Shown piece after piece: positions 36,204 to 47,400 of a stretch of 64,000 nt of DNA. The position numbers and the translations under genes were made by a program. The notes beneath the pieces were generated by a model. That model saw only the letters and a program-made list of their open reading frames with translations, was not told the origin of the DNA and made no database searches. Source of the DNA: Schistocerca nitens (lineage: Eukaryota > Arthropoda > Insecta > Orthoptera > Acrididae); contig NC_064615.1 of NCBI RefSeq assembly GCF_023898315.1, forward strand, positions 1,187,629,413-1,187,693,412, read 5' to 3'. The stretch's first letter is position 1; the number at the start of each line of letters is the position of its first letter.

Positions 36204-38336
36204 CCCCCCCCCTCCCCCCATGAACCACGGACCTTGCTACTGGTGCTTGCGTGCCTCAACGATACAGACAGCCGTACTGTAAGTGCAACCACAACGGAGG
36301 GGTATCTGTTGAGAGGCCAGACAAACGTATGGTTCCTGAAAAGGGCAGAAGCCTTTTCAGTAGTTGCAGAGGCAACAGTCTGGATGATTAACTGATCTGG
36401 CCTTGTGACACTAACCAAAACGGCCTTGCTGTGCTGGTACTGCGAACGGCCGAAAGCAAGGGGAAACTACAGCCGTAATTTTTCCCGAGGGCATGCAGCT
36501 TTACTGTATGGTTAAATGATGATGGCGTCCTCTTGGGTAAAATATTCCGGAGGTAAAATAGTCCTCCATTCGGATCTCTGTGAGGGGACTACTCAAGAGG
36601 ACGTCATTATCAGGAGAAAGAAAACTGGCGTTCTACGGATCGGAGCGTGGAATGTCAGATCCCTTACGGGCAGGTAGGTTAGAAAATTTAAAAAGGGAAA
36701 TGGATAAGTTAAAGTTAGATATAGTGGGAATTAGTGAAGTTCGGTGGCAGGAGGAACAAGACTTCTGGTCAGGTGAATACAGGGTTATAAATACAAAATC
36801 AAATAGGGGTAATACAGTAGTCGGTTTAATAATGAATAAAAAAAATAGGAGTGTGGGTAAACTACTACAAACAGCATAGTGAGTGCATTATTGTGGCCAA
36901 GGCAGATACGAAGCACACGCCTAACACAATAGTACAAGTTTATATGCCGACTAGCTCCACAGATGATGAAGAGATTGATGAAATGTATGATGAGGTAAGA
37001 GAATTTTTAAGATAGTGAAGGGAGACGAAAATTTAATAGTCATGGGTGACTGGAGTAGGAAAAGGAAGAGAAGGAAACGTAGTAGGTGAATATGGAATGG
37101 GGGTAAGGAATGAAAGAGGAAGCCGCCTGGTAGAATTCTGCACAGTGCATAACTTAACCATAGGTAACACTTTGTTCTAGAATCATAAAAGAAGATTGTA
37201 TACATGGAAGAAACCTGGAGATACTGACAGGTTTCAGATAGATTATATAATGGTAAGACCGAGATTTAGGAACCAGGTTTTAAATTGTAAGACATTTCCA
37301 GGGACATATGTGGACTCTGACCACACTCTATTGGTTATGAACTGTAGATCAAAACTGAAGAAACTGCAAAAAGGTGGGAATTTAAGTAGATGGGACCTGG
37401 ATTAATTGACAGAACTAGAGGTTCTACAGAGTTACAGGGAGAGCATTAGGGAACGATTGACAAGAATGGGGGAAAGAAATACAGTAGAAGAAGAATGGGT
37501 CGCTTTGAGAGACGAAATAGCGAAGGCAGCAGAGAATGAAGTAGGTAAAAAGACGAGGGCTAATAGAAATCCTTGGGTAACAGAAGAGATACTGAATTTA
37601 ATTGATGAAAGGAGGAAATATAATAATGCAGTAAATGAAGCAGGCAAAAAGGAATACAAACGTCTCAAAAATGAGATCGACCGGAAGTGCAAAATGGCTA
37701 AGCAGGCATGGCTAGAGGACAAATGTAAGGATTTAGAGGCTTATCTCACCAGGGGTAAAATAGATACTGCCTACAGGACGATTAAAGAGACCTTTGGAGA
37801 AAAGAGAACCACTTGTATGAATATAAAGAGCTCAGATGGAAACCCACTTCTAAGCATAGAAGGGAAAGCAGAAAGGTGGAAGGAGTATATAGAGGGTCTA
37901 TACAAGGGCGAGGTACTCGAGGGGAATATTATGGAAATGGAAGAGGATGTGGATGAAGATGAAACAGGAGATATGATACTGCGTGAAGAGTTTGACAGAG
38001 CACTGAAAGACCTGAGTCGAAACAAGGCCCCGGGAGTACACAACATTCAATTAGAACTACTGACGGCCTTGGGAGAGCCAGTCCTGACAAAAACTCTACC
38101 ATCTGGTGAGAAAGACGTATGAGATAGGCAAAATACCCCCAGACTTCAAGAAGAATATAATAATTCCAATCCCAAAAAAAGCAGGTGTTGGCAGATGTGA
38201 AAATTACCGAACTATCAGTTGGACAAGCCATGGCTGCAAAATACTAACACAAATTCTTTATAGATGAATGGAAAAACTGGTAGAAGCCGAGCTCAGGGAA
38301 GATCAGTTTGGATTCCGTAGAAATGTTGGAACATGA
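36204..38336 (+). mobile_element. Younger RTE LINE copy nested in the older one, 3'-truncated
   Basis: It begins with a C-rich run (36203-36219) and catgaaccacggacc, the family's 5' end, and includes leader, endonuclease and linker. It then stops in the reverse transcriptase at GFRRNVGT (about 38336), where the old copy resumes. Open parts: 36580-36879, 37196-37405 and 37406-38122. Endonuclease motifs ISEVRW, QIDYIM and SDHTLL are visible. It carries ccttacgggc where 15015-18317 has ccttaatcgggc, a 2-base loss that shifts the frame right after WNVRSL; the copy at 58949-61990 has the same change. Confidence 0.85.
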
Positions 38337-38568
38337 AATTTACAGAGCAACTTGACCAAAAGGAGGGACTGGTTTGTGGGACACATTCTACAGCATCAAG
38401 TAATTGTGTGTTTGGTTTTGGAAGGAAGTGTGGTGGGTAAAGATGACAGTGAGACCAAGGTATGAACATAACAGGTAGGCTCAAATGGATGTGGCTTGCA
38501 GTAGTTTTACATAGATCACAGGGTAGACTACAATGGAGAGTTGCTTCAAATCAGTCTTCAGACTGAAG
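38337..38568 (+). mobile_element. Old RTE LINE copy, right part (3' end)
   Basis: Continuation of 34370-36203: it matches 18066-18300 of the full-length copy (caacttgaccaaaaggagggactgg..., cagtcttcagactgaagacaacaac). The homology on both sides shows that the younger RTE landed inside this copy. Confidence 0.8.
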
Positions 38569-38586
38569 ACAACAACCACCACCACC

Positions 38587-38636
<50 letters not shown>

Positions 38637-38637
38637 A
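38569..38637. repeat. (CCA)n(CAA)n microsatellite, expanded RTE tail
   Basis: About ten CCA units followed by about thirteen CAA units directly after the RTE 3' end. The full-length copy has only a short (CAA)n tail, so this is a tail that grew after insertion. Confidence 0.95.
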
Positions 38638-40610
38638 AATTGCTACTTAAACACTGTTTATTTCAGAGTAATCACCTACAGACAAGCACAGTGACAATAA
38701 TTATATGTCAGAAACAAGGTTAACATATATCTCTTTGTCGGGGGTAAACATTAAACTCATCCCAGATACTATACAATACAATAATACTAGCAAAATACTA
38801 TTTCATTCTGAGATATTGAAATACAGTATACAGCATTTAGAATCTACAGTCAGGACAGGAGATATTCTTATATTAATATTTATTCTCACTACAAACATTT
38901 CATTCAACTATAGTATAATACAGCTTTCAGCAAAACTACAAACATTGGCATTAGATTTCATCACAAAACCATTTACAAATACAATTTGAGTATCTCTACT
39001 AAAAAATTATAAATTAAACTGATTATTCTCAATATCACGATACTTTTAAGGAACATATTTCATGAATAATCAGTCAGTTAACAGATGCATTGTGTGTGTG
39101 TGTGTATACTGTCTGTATATGTTAACATTTCCATTACACAGTTAGCAGGTAATTTACAATAAAAATTTCCACAAATAAGTTTGTATTGTTCAGCTTTAAT
39201 CACTTCAAAACATAACACCAAAAATGTGTCTAAGATTGCCTCATGTCTGCTGCTTAATTCTGCTACAAAAACCATAAGAAAATAGGATTTTTTAGATCAT
39301 ATGATAGTTAAGGCATGATACTATTTACCATAGGAACAATAGACTATGGTAGCTAACATTCTCAAAACTGTCGACATTCACAAATAATAGCACATAACTC
39401 GCATTAGCTGCAAAATGTAGACTAACACAGCATATTGTGTACAAATAAAGTGGTGCCAACATATGCTCACAAGATGTATGGATGATACCTTCATATAAGA
39501 GAAAAATAAGAGAAAAAGTGTTTCCAACAGCATTATATGACTAACAAATTTTTGTACTGAAGTTTGTTAATGAGATTACCTGAGGACATGAGGCACTAAA
39601 TACATCATCTTTATTTTCAGTTGGGTAACAGGGAAGCAGTCAAACTTTGGAGATACATGTTACTGTGCATAATGCAGAAATTTAAAAATGTTATCTGTTT
39701 AGTGATTCCATTTTTCTGATATATCAGTGCCATTCATATCTTTAAAAACAGGAACTGCATCTTTTCAAAGCATGTTCAATCATTTGATGACTAGAACTAT
39801 TTTGGTAAGTATGGACAAAACACTAGCAATAACCCAATAAGAAATTTTAGATTTTCACTATGACGCCGTTCAAAGACTGCATATAAATGTTACCACCTAC
39901 AGACACACAGCTCACTGCAGTCTAATTCCACATAAATACTTACTCCTTATTTGATTACACATCATTCACATGGAATAACTATTTCTGGTATTATTACACT
40001 GATTTCACTATAATACTACCTACATTTCACACAACCTCTGATATGATGCAATCTGATAAATGTTTTTGTTTTTTACATTCCTGAGTACAATATAGTAGCA
40101 TAGAATCAGTGGTTACACTGAAAGTATACAAAGTAATAATTTATCATACATAAATAATATACGCAATTTGTTTGATTTGCATTTGCCTCTTACCACTTAC
40201 ACAAATATACCTTATACTAGTAGGAATACATAACTGATATTGTTTGTGTAAATTTATGCATCAAAAAAGTTATTATTGTCCCAGACAGAGAGTATACATT
40301 GTTTGTTAATCAGCATAAACACATTAGAGTGCTATTTCACTTCACTTCACTTATTACATCCATAGCTAGAATTGAAAAATACGACCGTTGGCTATGAGTC
40401 AGCATTGCCAACTTAGTGTATCTACATTTAGTGAGTGGGAAAGAAGTGTGTAACTATGACAATACAACATATTGCATGTTTCTGTTACTGAAGAGAGACT
40501 ATGAAAATATTTCTTTTTTTGTATAATGAAGGAGTATGGATAGAAAAACAAGAAAAGCAGGTAGCTGCTGGCACTAAGAACACAGAAGAGTTCCGAGGAC
40601 GGGTGTGCAG
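38638..40610. other. No recognisable gene or repeat
   Basis: AT-rich DNA. A short (GT)n run lies near 39090. No domain, splice-supported exon or RNA gene is recognised. Part could be 3' flank or untranslated sequence of the minus-strand CDK2AP1 gene, but I see nothing that shows it. Confidence 0.5.
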
Positions 40611-40636
40611 GCGCGCGCGCGCGCGCGCGCGCGCGC

Positions 40637-40679
<43 letters not shown>
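40611..40679. repeat. (GC)n(GT)n compound microsatellite
   Basis: 27 bases of alternating GC (40611-40637) pass directly into about 42 bases of alternating GT. Such alternating purine-pyrimidine tracts are known to favour Z-DNA. Apparent reading frames across it are repeats of Arg-Ala or Val-Cys and are not genes. Confidence 0.98.
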
Positions 40680-40680
<1 letters not shown>

Positions 40681-42220
40681 TTTTTTTGAAGAACACGCAC
40701 ACAAAAAGGGAGGGCAACAGACAGAGAGAGAGCAAACAGATTAAGTTTTTATTTTGTGGTGTAGCCAAGCTGTACAAAACTGACTGGTCACTGAGTCCAC
40801 CTCTCCCCCTCACTCCAACCAATATGTTTTATACCATTAATTAACTCATATTTATTTTTTTGTTTTTTAAATGTTGCTTCTCAACCTTCCGCCCTTTGTT
40901 AGGCTGAATCTCCACTAAGTTGATATTTAGCTCTTAGTGGATTTTATAACAGAAGAATCAGATTGCTCTCCGAGAACACATCAGAGTGAGCATTTTGCAG
41001 GCGCAAGAGATATTTTACAAGGGTGTTCAGTGGACTGTTTTTGGTGTCACTACAGAGACAATAATGTTCATGCTAATTAAGAACACATACGAACTGTTTG
41101 AATTTTTAAAGAAGTTTTCTCAATAATAAAAAATGAACCAGTTGTATCTATTCAAAAAAGGATATATAAAGCAGCCGATGGATGTCAAACAAAAACATTC
41201 TCACAGTCTTATTATAGATAACAGCTAGTAACTAAAATTTGTTGGATCTAATACCGTATAATTTAGCAAGAGCACCTACAGTATTTTGAACTTATGTATG
41301 TTATTCGCTAACTGCACATTGCTAACTAAATCTTCCTACATTTGCAATATAAAAACACACCTACGACTGTTTTTCCCGTGAATAGCAAAGATGTACAATT
41401 CTGACACAATTCTTGAAATTTTTCTGGTGATTGAAATAATTCTATTTCAGATTATGTGTGTTACACCTTGGCAGAAAATTAAAAAAGTCTTAGTTCCGAT
41501 TACATATTTCACTATTTCTGTATGATAGCAACATGATAGTTGCAAAAAAAAATTGTGGGTGGATAAACAAGAATTTGTATGACTGGGACTGAATCCTTAT
41601 TCACGTTATGCCGGATGCGGGGAGAAGAAAAATTGAGATTTTATTTTTCAACTAAAATTATGTTTGTATTCTTCAGTAACAGAAACCTCTATTATTTAGT
41701 GGGAAAAGGAATCAATTTTAACATTTCTTTGCTTAACTTCAGGATTTTGTAACAATAATTATGTTAACAAATAAAGTAAGGTGTAGATAGAAAGTACGGT
41801 GTCCTGGCAATATTGATCACAATGACATGACTGCAACAGTTGTTCATTCAGATTCTAATAACAACTTAAGTGATGTAAAAACTATGATCTGTGATATTAT
41901 TAAAGAATAAAATAAGAAATACCTGTGTATTAGAACGTGCTGATGCTGTATACAACAATGCTGTTACATACACATTGTGTTGTTAAGACACGACTAAAAT
42001 TCCCTTTGTGTTACTTTGCACTATCTGACAGATGTAAAGTTAAATATTTTGTGAAGCTAATTTCAGTCTTTTGTATTTAGCAGTCAGTACAATGGTATGG
42101 ATAAGTTTACAGAATTAACACGAAACTGCAAACTAAATGTTTCACAGTCTTCACAAAAACTACTGTAGTAATTATTTAAGATTGTTTTGAGATCATATTT
42201 CACACTTCCTGTGTATTTAA
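40680..42220. other. No recognisable gene or repeat
   Basis: AT-rich spacer with only short frames. Confidence 0.5.
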
Positions 42221-42229
42221 GCTATAATA

Positions 42230-42607
42230 TAACAATGGAAACTCCACATAGGAATATCAACAATGTAGGAAAAGACAGATTGGTACTTACCATTATGAAG
42301 ACACATTAAGTTGCAGACAGGCACAATTAAAAGATACTTACACGAAGCTTTCGGCCACAGCCTTCAGCAGCAAAAGAGAAGCACACGCCATTCACACATA
42401 CTAGAAATCACACCTCATGCACACGACTGCCAACTCTGGCATCTTGGGCCAGAAGTGTGCCTGCCTGTGTGAATGAATGGTGTGTGTTTCTCTTTTGCTG
42501 ATGAAGGCTGTGGCCAAAAGTTTTGTGTAAGAGTATTTTAAATTTGCCTGTCTGCAACTTAATGTGTCTTCTTTATGGTAAGTAGCAATCTTTTCCTACA
42601 TTGTTGC
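42230..42607. mobile_element. Fold-back repeat with hammerhead-like arms and 9 bp target duplication
   Basis: Left and right arms of about 120-130 bp are inverted copies: caacaatgtaggaaaaga near 42258 faces tcttttcctacattgttg ending at 42606. An unrelated centre (about 42380-42470) separates them. A 9 bp direct repeat, gctataata, flanks the unit at 42221-42229 and 42608-42616. Each arm holds the segment aaggctgtggcc preceded by ctgatga or ctgctga and followed by gaaag or aaaag. No protein is coded. This may be a non-autonomous relative of Penelope-like elements. Confidence 0.75.
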
Positions 42608-42616
42608 GCTATAATA

Positions 42617-44350
42617 CATTTATTAAATACCATATTTTGGACAAAGGTGCATTTAGTTATAAATCCACCTGAAAATTAATAAAAGGTACTTAACATCAAT
42701 TTAGTGATGGTAGTTTCTATGACTATCCATAAGCTCTTTTGGATTTTTGTGACAGAAAAAAAAAAAAATCTTAAGTTTTGTTAACAGAAGTACAAATGGT
42801 TACTTTATACTCTAGTGATTTGATTATTAATTACTTCATATACTTTCAATCATAAATAGTAACTATAATCAATCTACTGTACTACATATGATTTGTCAAA
42901 GGACAACTTTACAGCACAGTTTCATCTATGGAAGAAACTGTTCTTGAATGTTGTTGAACTGTTCAGTATACAAATCAGTATCACTAACTGTATTTGTACT
43001 ATATTCCATATGTCAATAGTCTACACGAGTTACATGATAAAATGTTATGTTGGATCCAGAAGATAACTCTTGGCAGAACATTTCAAAACAAAAACAATCA
43101 ATTAATGTAGTTCATTAATTGAAGTTTAAAATAACCTGTGTGCTTAGGTGCCATATTTGGAGTACTCCACAAACTTAACCCCAATAATGTGCTTCAAAAG
43201 GCACAATAAAAAAATTAAAAGCATCTGCCTTCTTGCAAGGACACAACTTTGCCATATTTTCCAAATAGTTTCACCACAGTTGTGGCATCTTCAGTAGATT
43301 TTTCTTTTTATTACTTTTTTTATGTAACATGTGGCTGCTAAAAATCAGCCACAGGCTTATATTAATACATCTCATCACTGCTGCGGTTGATCTGGAATCA
43401 ATGTGGCTGCTAGATGTGTTGTTACATTTACATTTAAAGTGACATTTTCTTGTACCAATTGGTGAATTCCAGTTGTTAAGTTGCAGATGAGGTATTACTT
43501 GATAACAATATTACTGCACCTTGGAGCGAGGGCTATCACGAGTTGCTGCGGAACTGGCATCGATAGCTTATGCACAACTGATCTGTAAGCATTGACAGTG
43601 TGATGCGTTTACCTTATTCACCACTGTACTTGCCTACTGTAATTTCACTTTATGTTTCCTATGTCGGCCAAGTGCAATAACATTGTGGTTGAGCAGTAAA
43701 TATGCAGCAAAACTTGTGTAAGCCACAGTAATGAAGTTACAACAAGAATTTTCCACTGAGTATGAAACAGAAAAGTACCAACTTCTACACAGTTATCAGC
43801 TGAGCACTAACCAAGTACAGCTCAGAACAAATCAACTGTAGCAATGAAAATGCTGTATTAATATGTACTTGTGGCTGATTTTGTTTGACAGCCACAGGAC
43901 ATATACAATGTAACACAAGAAGCAACAAAAGAAAAATCCACTAAATATGCCACAAATGTAGTAAAACATATTGGGAAATAAAAAATTACATTTTTGCAAA
44001 TAAGTCAACCCCTTTAATACATTATTATTTTCTGCAAGCATGGAACTTAGCTTAATTTCCATTATGATGGTTCAAATGATATGTTTGCCTGCATACAAAT
44101 TTACTTAAAGCACAAAAACAATAATGTCCTTCAAATGGCGATTCAAGCTTGAGAGTGAGCATATATTTTGTTGTACGTTACTTCTAAGTTATTAAGATTC
44201 AACACTGAGCAATTGGAAATTGCTTACTCCTGTTTTAATTTGTTCACAGAAATCATCACCTCCCTGCAAAGTATTGTCCAGAGCTTCAGTTTTTCAGACA
44301 AAGTTTCAGCACTTCCAAAACACTTATAGACCTGCAACCAGCAAAGTGGT

Positions 44351-44351
<1 letters not shown>
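42617..44351. other. No recognisable gene or repeat
   Basis: AT-rich spacer; nothing identified beyond short A runs. Confidence 0.5.

Positions 44352-44417
<66 letters not shown>
44352..44417. repeat. (AC)33 microsatellite
   Basis: An uninterrupted run of 66 alternating A and C bases. It produces artificial Thr-His or Val-Cys frames. Confidence 0.98.
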
Positions 44418-44420
<3 letters not shown>

Positions 44421-47400
44421 CTGGTGTCAGGGATGACAAGGCTGTTAAGTAACTGTACAGCTAATTTACCCAACCTAGGAAGAGACACCAGCATAGAAAG
44501 TATGTTCACTCTCTCTCACTCACCTGCTGTGCCATAATTTTGGAAGATTTTTGTTTTATTCCAATTAGTCCCATTTCTTGCCACCATTTACTATCTTTCT
44601 TTCTGTATCTGCATAAACTTTTTTCACGTGTCTACTGTCACAGGTAAGCAGGCACGTTTTCTATCATATTTGGTCATAGTTTCATTTTTATAGATTTCTG
44701 CATAGATTAATAGTAGAATTATGAACATATATACACAATAATGCTCATAATGGAAGCAAACATTATGTATACATAGAAGAACTAGATACTTCACATTAAG
44801 TTACAAAAAATGGGATCTGAACAAGTTACACATACATTCATGTAAATGAAGTGCTTTTATCATCTACATAAGTAAATTAAATTACAGTAAATGCCCTCTT
44901 TTATGACTTAAGCACCTTTACCATGAAATGATTCACAAACTGCTATCAAAACAAATTTCTGCAATGAGTAGATCTGCCAAGGGTGATAAAAGTGTCTGTC
45001 CCTGATAATATGATGGAAAAATAGTGCTATATTAACTTCCACACATCCTTCTAACAGGACTTGCTGGTGCTTTTCCACATACTAAATACACAAAAATTTC
45101 AAGTCTTTTGAATATAGCCGAAGACTTCCCTTCCTCTTAAACACTGCAGTTGTAACTGGTGGATTCTGAATGCTTTTTTCCATTTAATTTTAATTTGCAA
45201 AAAATCTTCAAGTTTTTAAAGGAACTAGTAGCACAATGCATTTAAATGGTCACATTTGATTTTAGAAAAACAGTACTCCACTCATGCTCTAAGAACAAAC
45301 AGTATTTGTTTTGTAGCTTTCATTGATTTACCAATACCTATTAAGACATAAAACCTAGAAAAATATTATCACAATGTGGAAAAAGACTTTGCATATACAC
45401 GGGTTTCTGAAAGCAAACTACAGAACAATCCACAAAAAACTGCACACAAAATATATAAAATTCTCTTCAGGAATAAACTACAACTTGCCTTTTGCTTCCT
45501 TCACCCGCTTCCTTTTTGTTTCTAAGAGACAAATTGAACTTTTAAGGCATTAATGTTTGGCATATCTCATGAGGTAGCCTAGACTAACCAATTTTATTCT
45601 AGAAAGACACTTTATTACATTTCTGCTCTTGAAACTTCTCATCCACTGTATCCAAAACTCTTTAATAAGTAAAAAATGTTGAGATGATTAAAGGATATTC
45701 TCATTTCATGTTACAAAAGGTTCACGTAGCACAGACTGAAAACATTTCAAACCAGTGCAAATGGATTCTGCTTTGCACCACGAATTGTTCTCAATGCAAG
45801 TAAATACTAAATGCCACCCCTCCCAATTCCATTCACTCCTATTTTAGCAGTGACATTATAAACTGCTAGGGTGCCCATAACTATGTCATCACTATGACAC
45901 TCATGGTGACACTCATGGCTCTCTCATCCATTTTTCCCTTCTTCTCAGAAATAGAATAACCACACAACATCTGCTACAGAAGAACAAAACTTTTAAAAGT
46001 CAGTTGCATACTAAGAAAATTAGTGATCAGGTCTGACGTGGCAATTCATCTTTGGAAAGGTTTTAGTGCAGGTGGTTTGCCACTTACTTCCTTCAACTTG
46101 TCAAAGTCGTCTGCCATGTAGATGTGTCAAGCATATAACTTGACTGATGAGCAACTGCACAGTGTGCTGCTGATTTTTGTTGTGGATGAAGAGGAGGGAG
46201 ATAGTGAAACTTAACGCCAGCATAACCTACCGCTCTCAAGGGACCAATGGGGCCACCACACAATGTCTCCATCCAAACGACAGATCACCATCAAAGGTGT
46301 CATGTGCCCTCACTTGGTGGTATGTCAAAAGGTTTGGAATTCAATCCAGTGCATTGCCACAAAGTTTGGTGATCAGAAATTTTATGTCAACAATACTACT
46401 CCCCAAAATGGTGAAATGTAGCTGGTTAGGATGTCTTGCACCAACAGGATTTGAAGTGGATACTGTGGTACAAGCATGTTTTAGATACCCTAACTAGGAG
46501 GCCAAATAACAAAATTATGCACTAAAAAGCTTACAGTTTCATTAGATGCAAAGAATCACATTCCATTTTCACATATATTAGAAATGAGACACCTCCTTCA
46601 AAGTGATATTAAAGGACACTGAAGATCATAGACAAGTATGTGTGTGCACATGGACAAGAAAAGTGGGGACTGGATGCACCCTATCCCAGTATTTGAAGTG
46701 CCCTTTCTTGAAAACTTTATGCAATTACCACAATGCAACTAACATGCATATGGTTGTTAACTAGAATGAAATCCTACCAGGATACGCATTTGCTCCTACA
46801 ACAAGGCAATCCAATTTCATATTTTGTTTTGGGGAAACCATTAATTCCATTTTAACATAGTTTTTTCGGGGAAAAATGTATAACGTAAACAATTAAACAA
46901 TAAGCACTCACCGACAATTCTGCGTAAGAATTTTTCATTTACAGAAAGACTGTAATAACCTGAAAAACAGAAATCAAATTTTCTAACAATCCATTTTTAA
47001 TCGTTTCATAAAGGAAACAGTGGCTGCAAAACAGAAATTTCTGTTGAAAGCTGCAGGTGAGCATAAGGCAGGAAATGCTATAGTTTATGTACACAGCAAA
47101 CTATACACAACAAATGGTTTAAATTTAGCTTTCAAGTTGAATCATTATTACTCAGAGAAACAATATTAAATTATCCAGAGTGGCCATTGAAACTAGTCGA
47201 CGTTACATGGCAGGCAGGGATGAGTGGGAAGAAAGAAAGAAAAATATGATGAAGTGATGTGTTGAACTGTAAGCAGATTAAAAAAAGAAATGAAATCTTA
47301 TCACATAAAAGGCAGAATCATATAGAAAGTACAGAATCTGTTGCAGCAACAGCAGTAATAAGAGTAAATAAATTACTAATGAAAACAATGATATGGTGAG

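Noticed and set aside
40399-40844. Protein frames of Arg-Ala, Val-Cys or Thr-His repeats on both strands
   Set aside because: They are translations of the (GC)n(GT)n microsatellite.
44220-44537. Thr-His repeat protein and its antisense Val-Cys frame
   Set aside because: Translation of the (AC)n run; no flanking domain.
46177-46497. 106-codon frame as a gene
   Set aside because: No known domain, no splice or promoter context; reads more like an old repeat than a gene.
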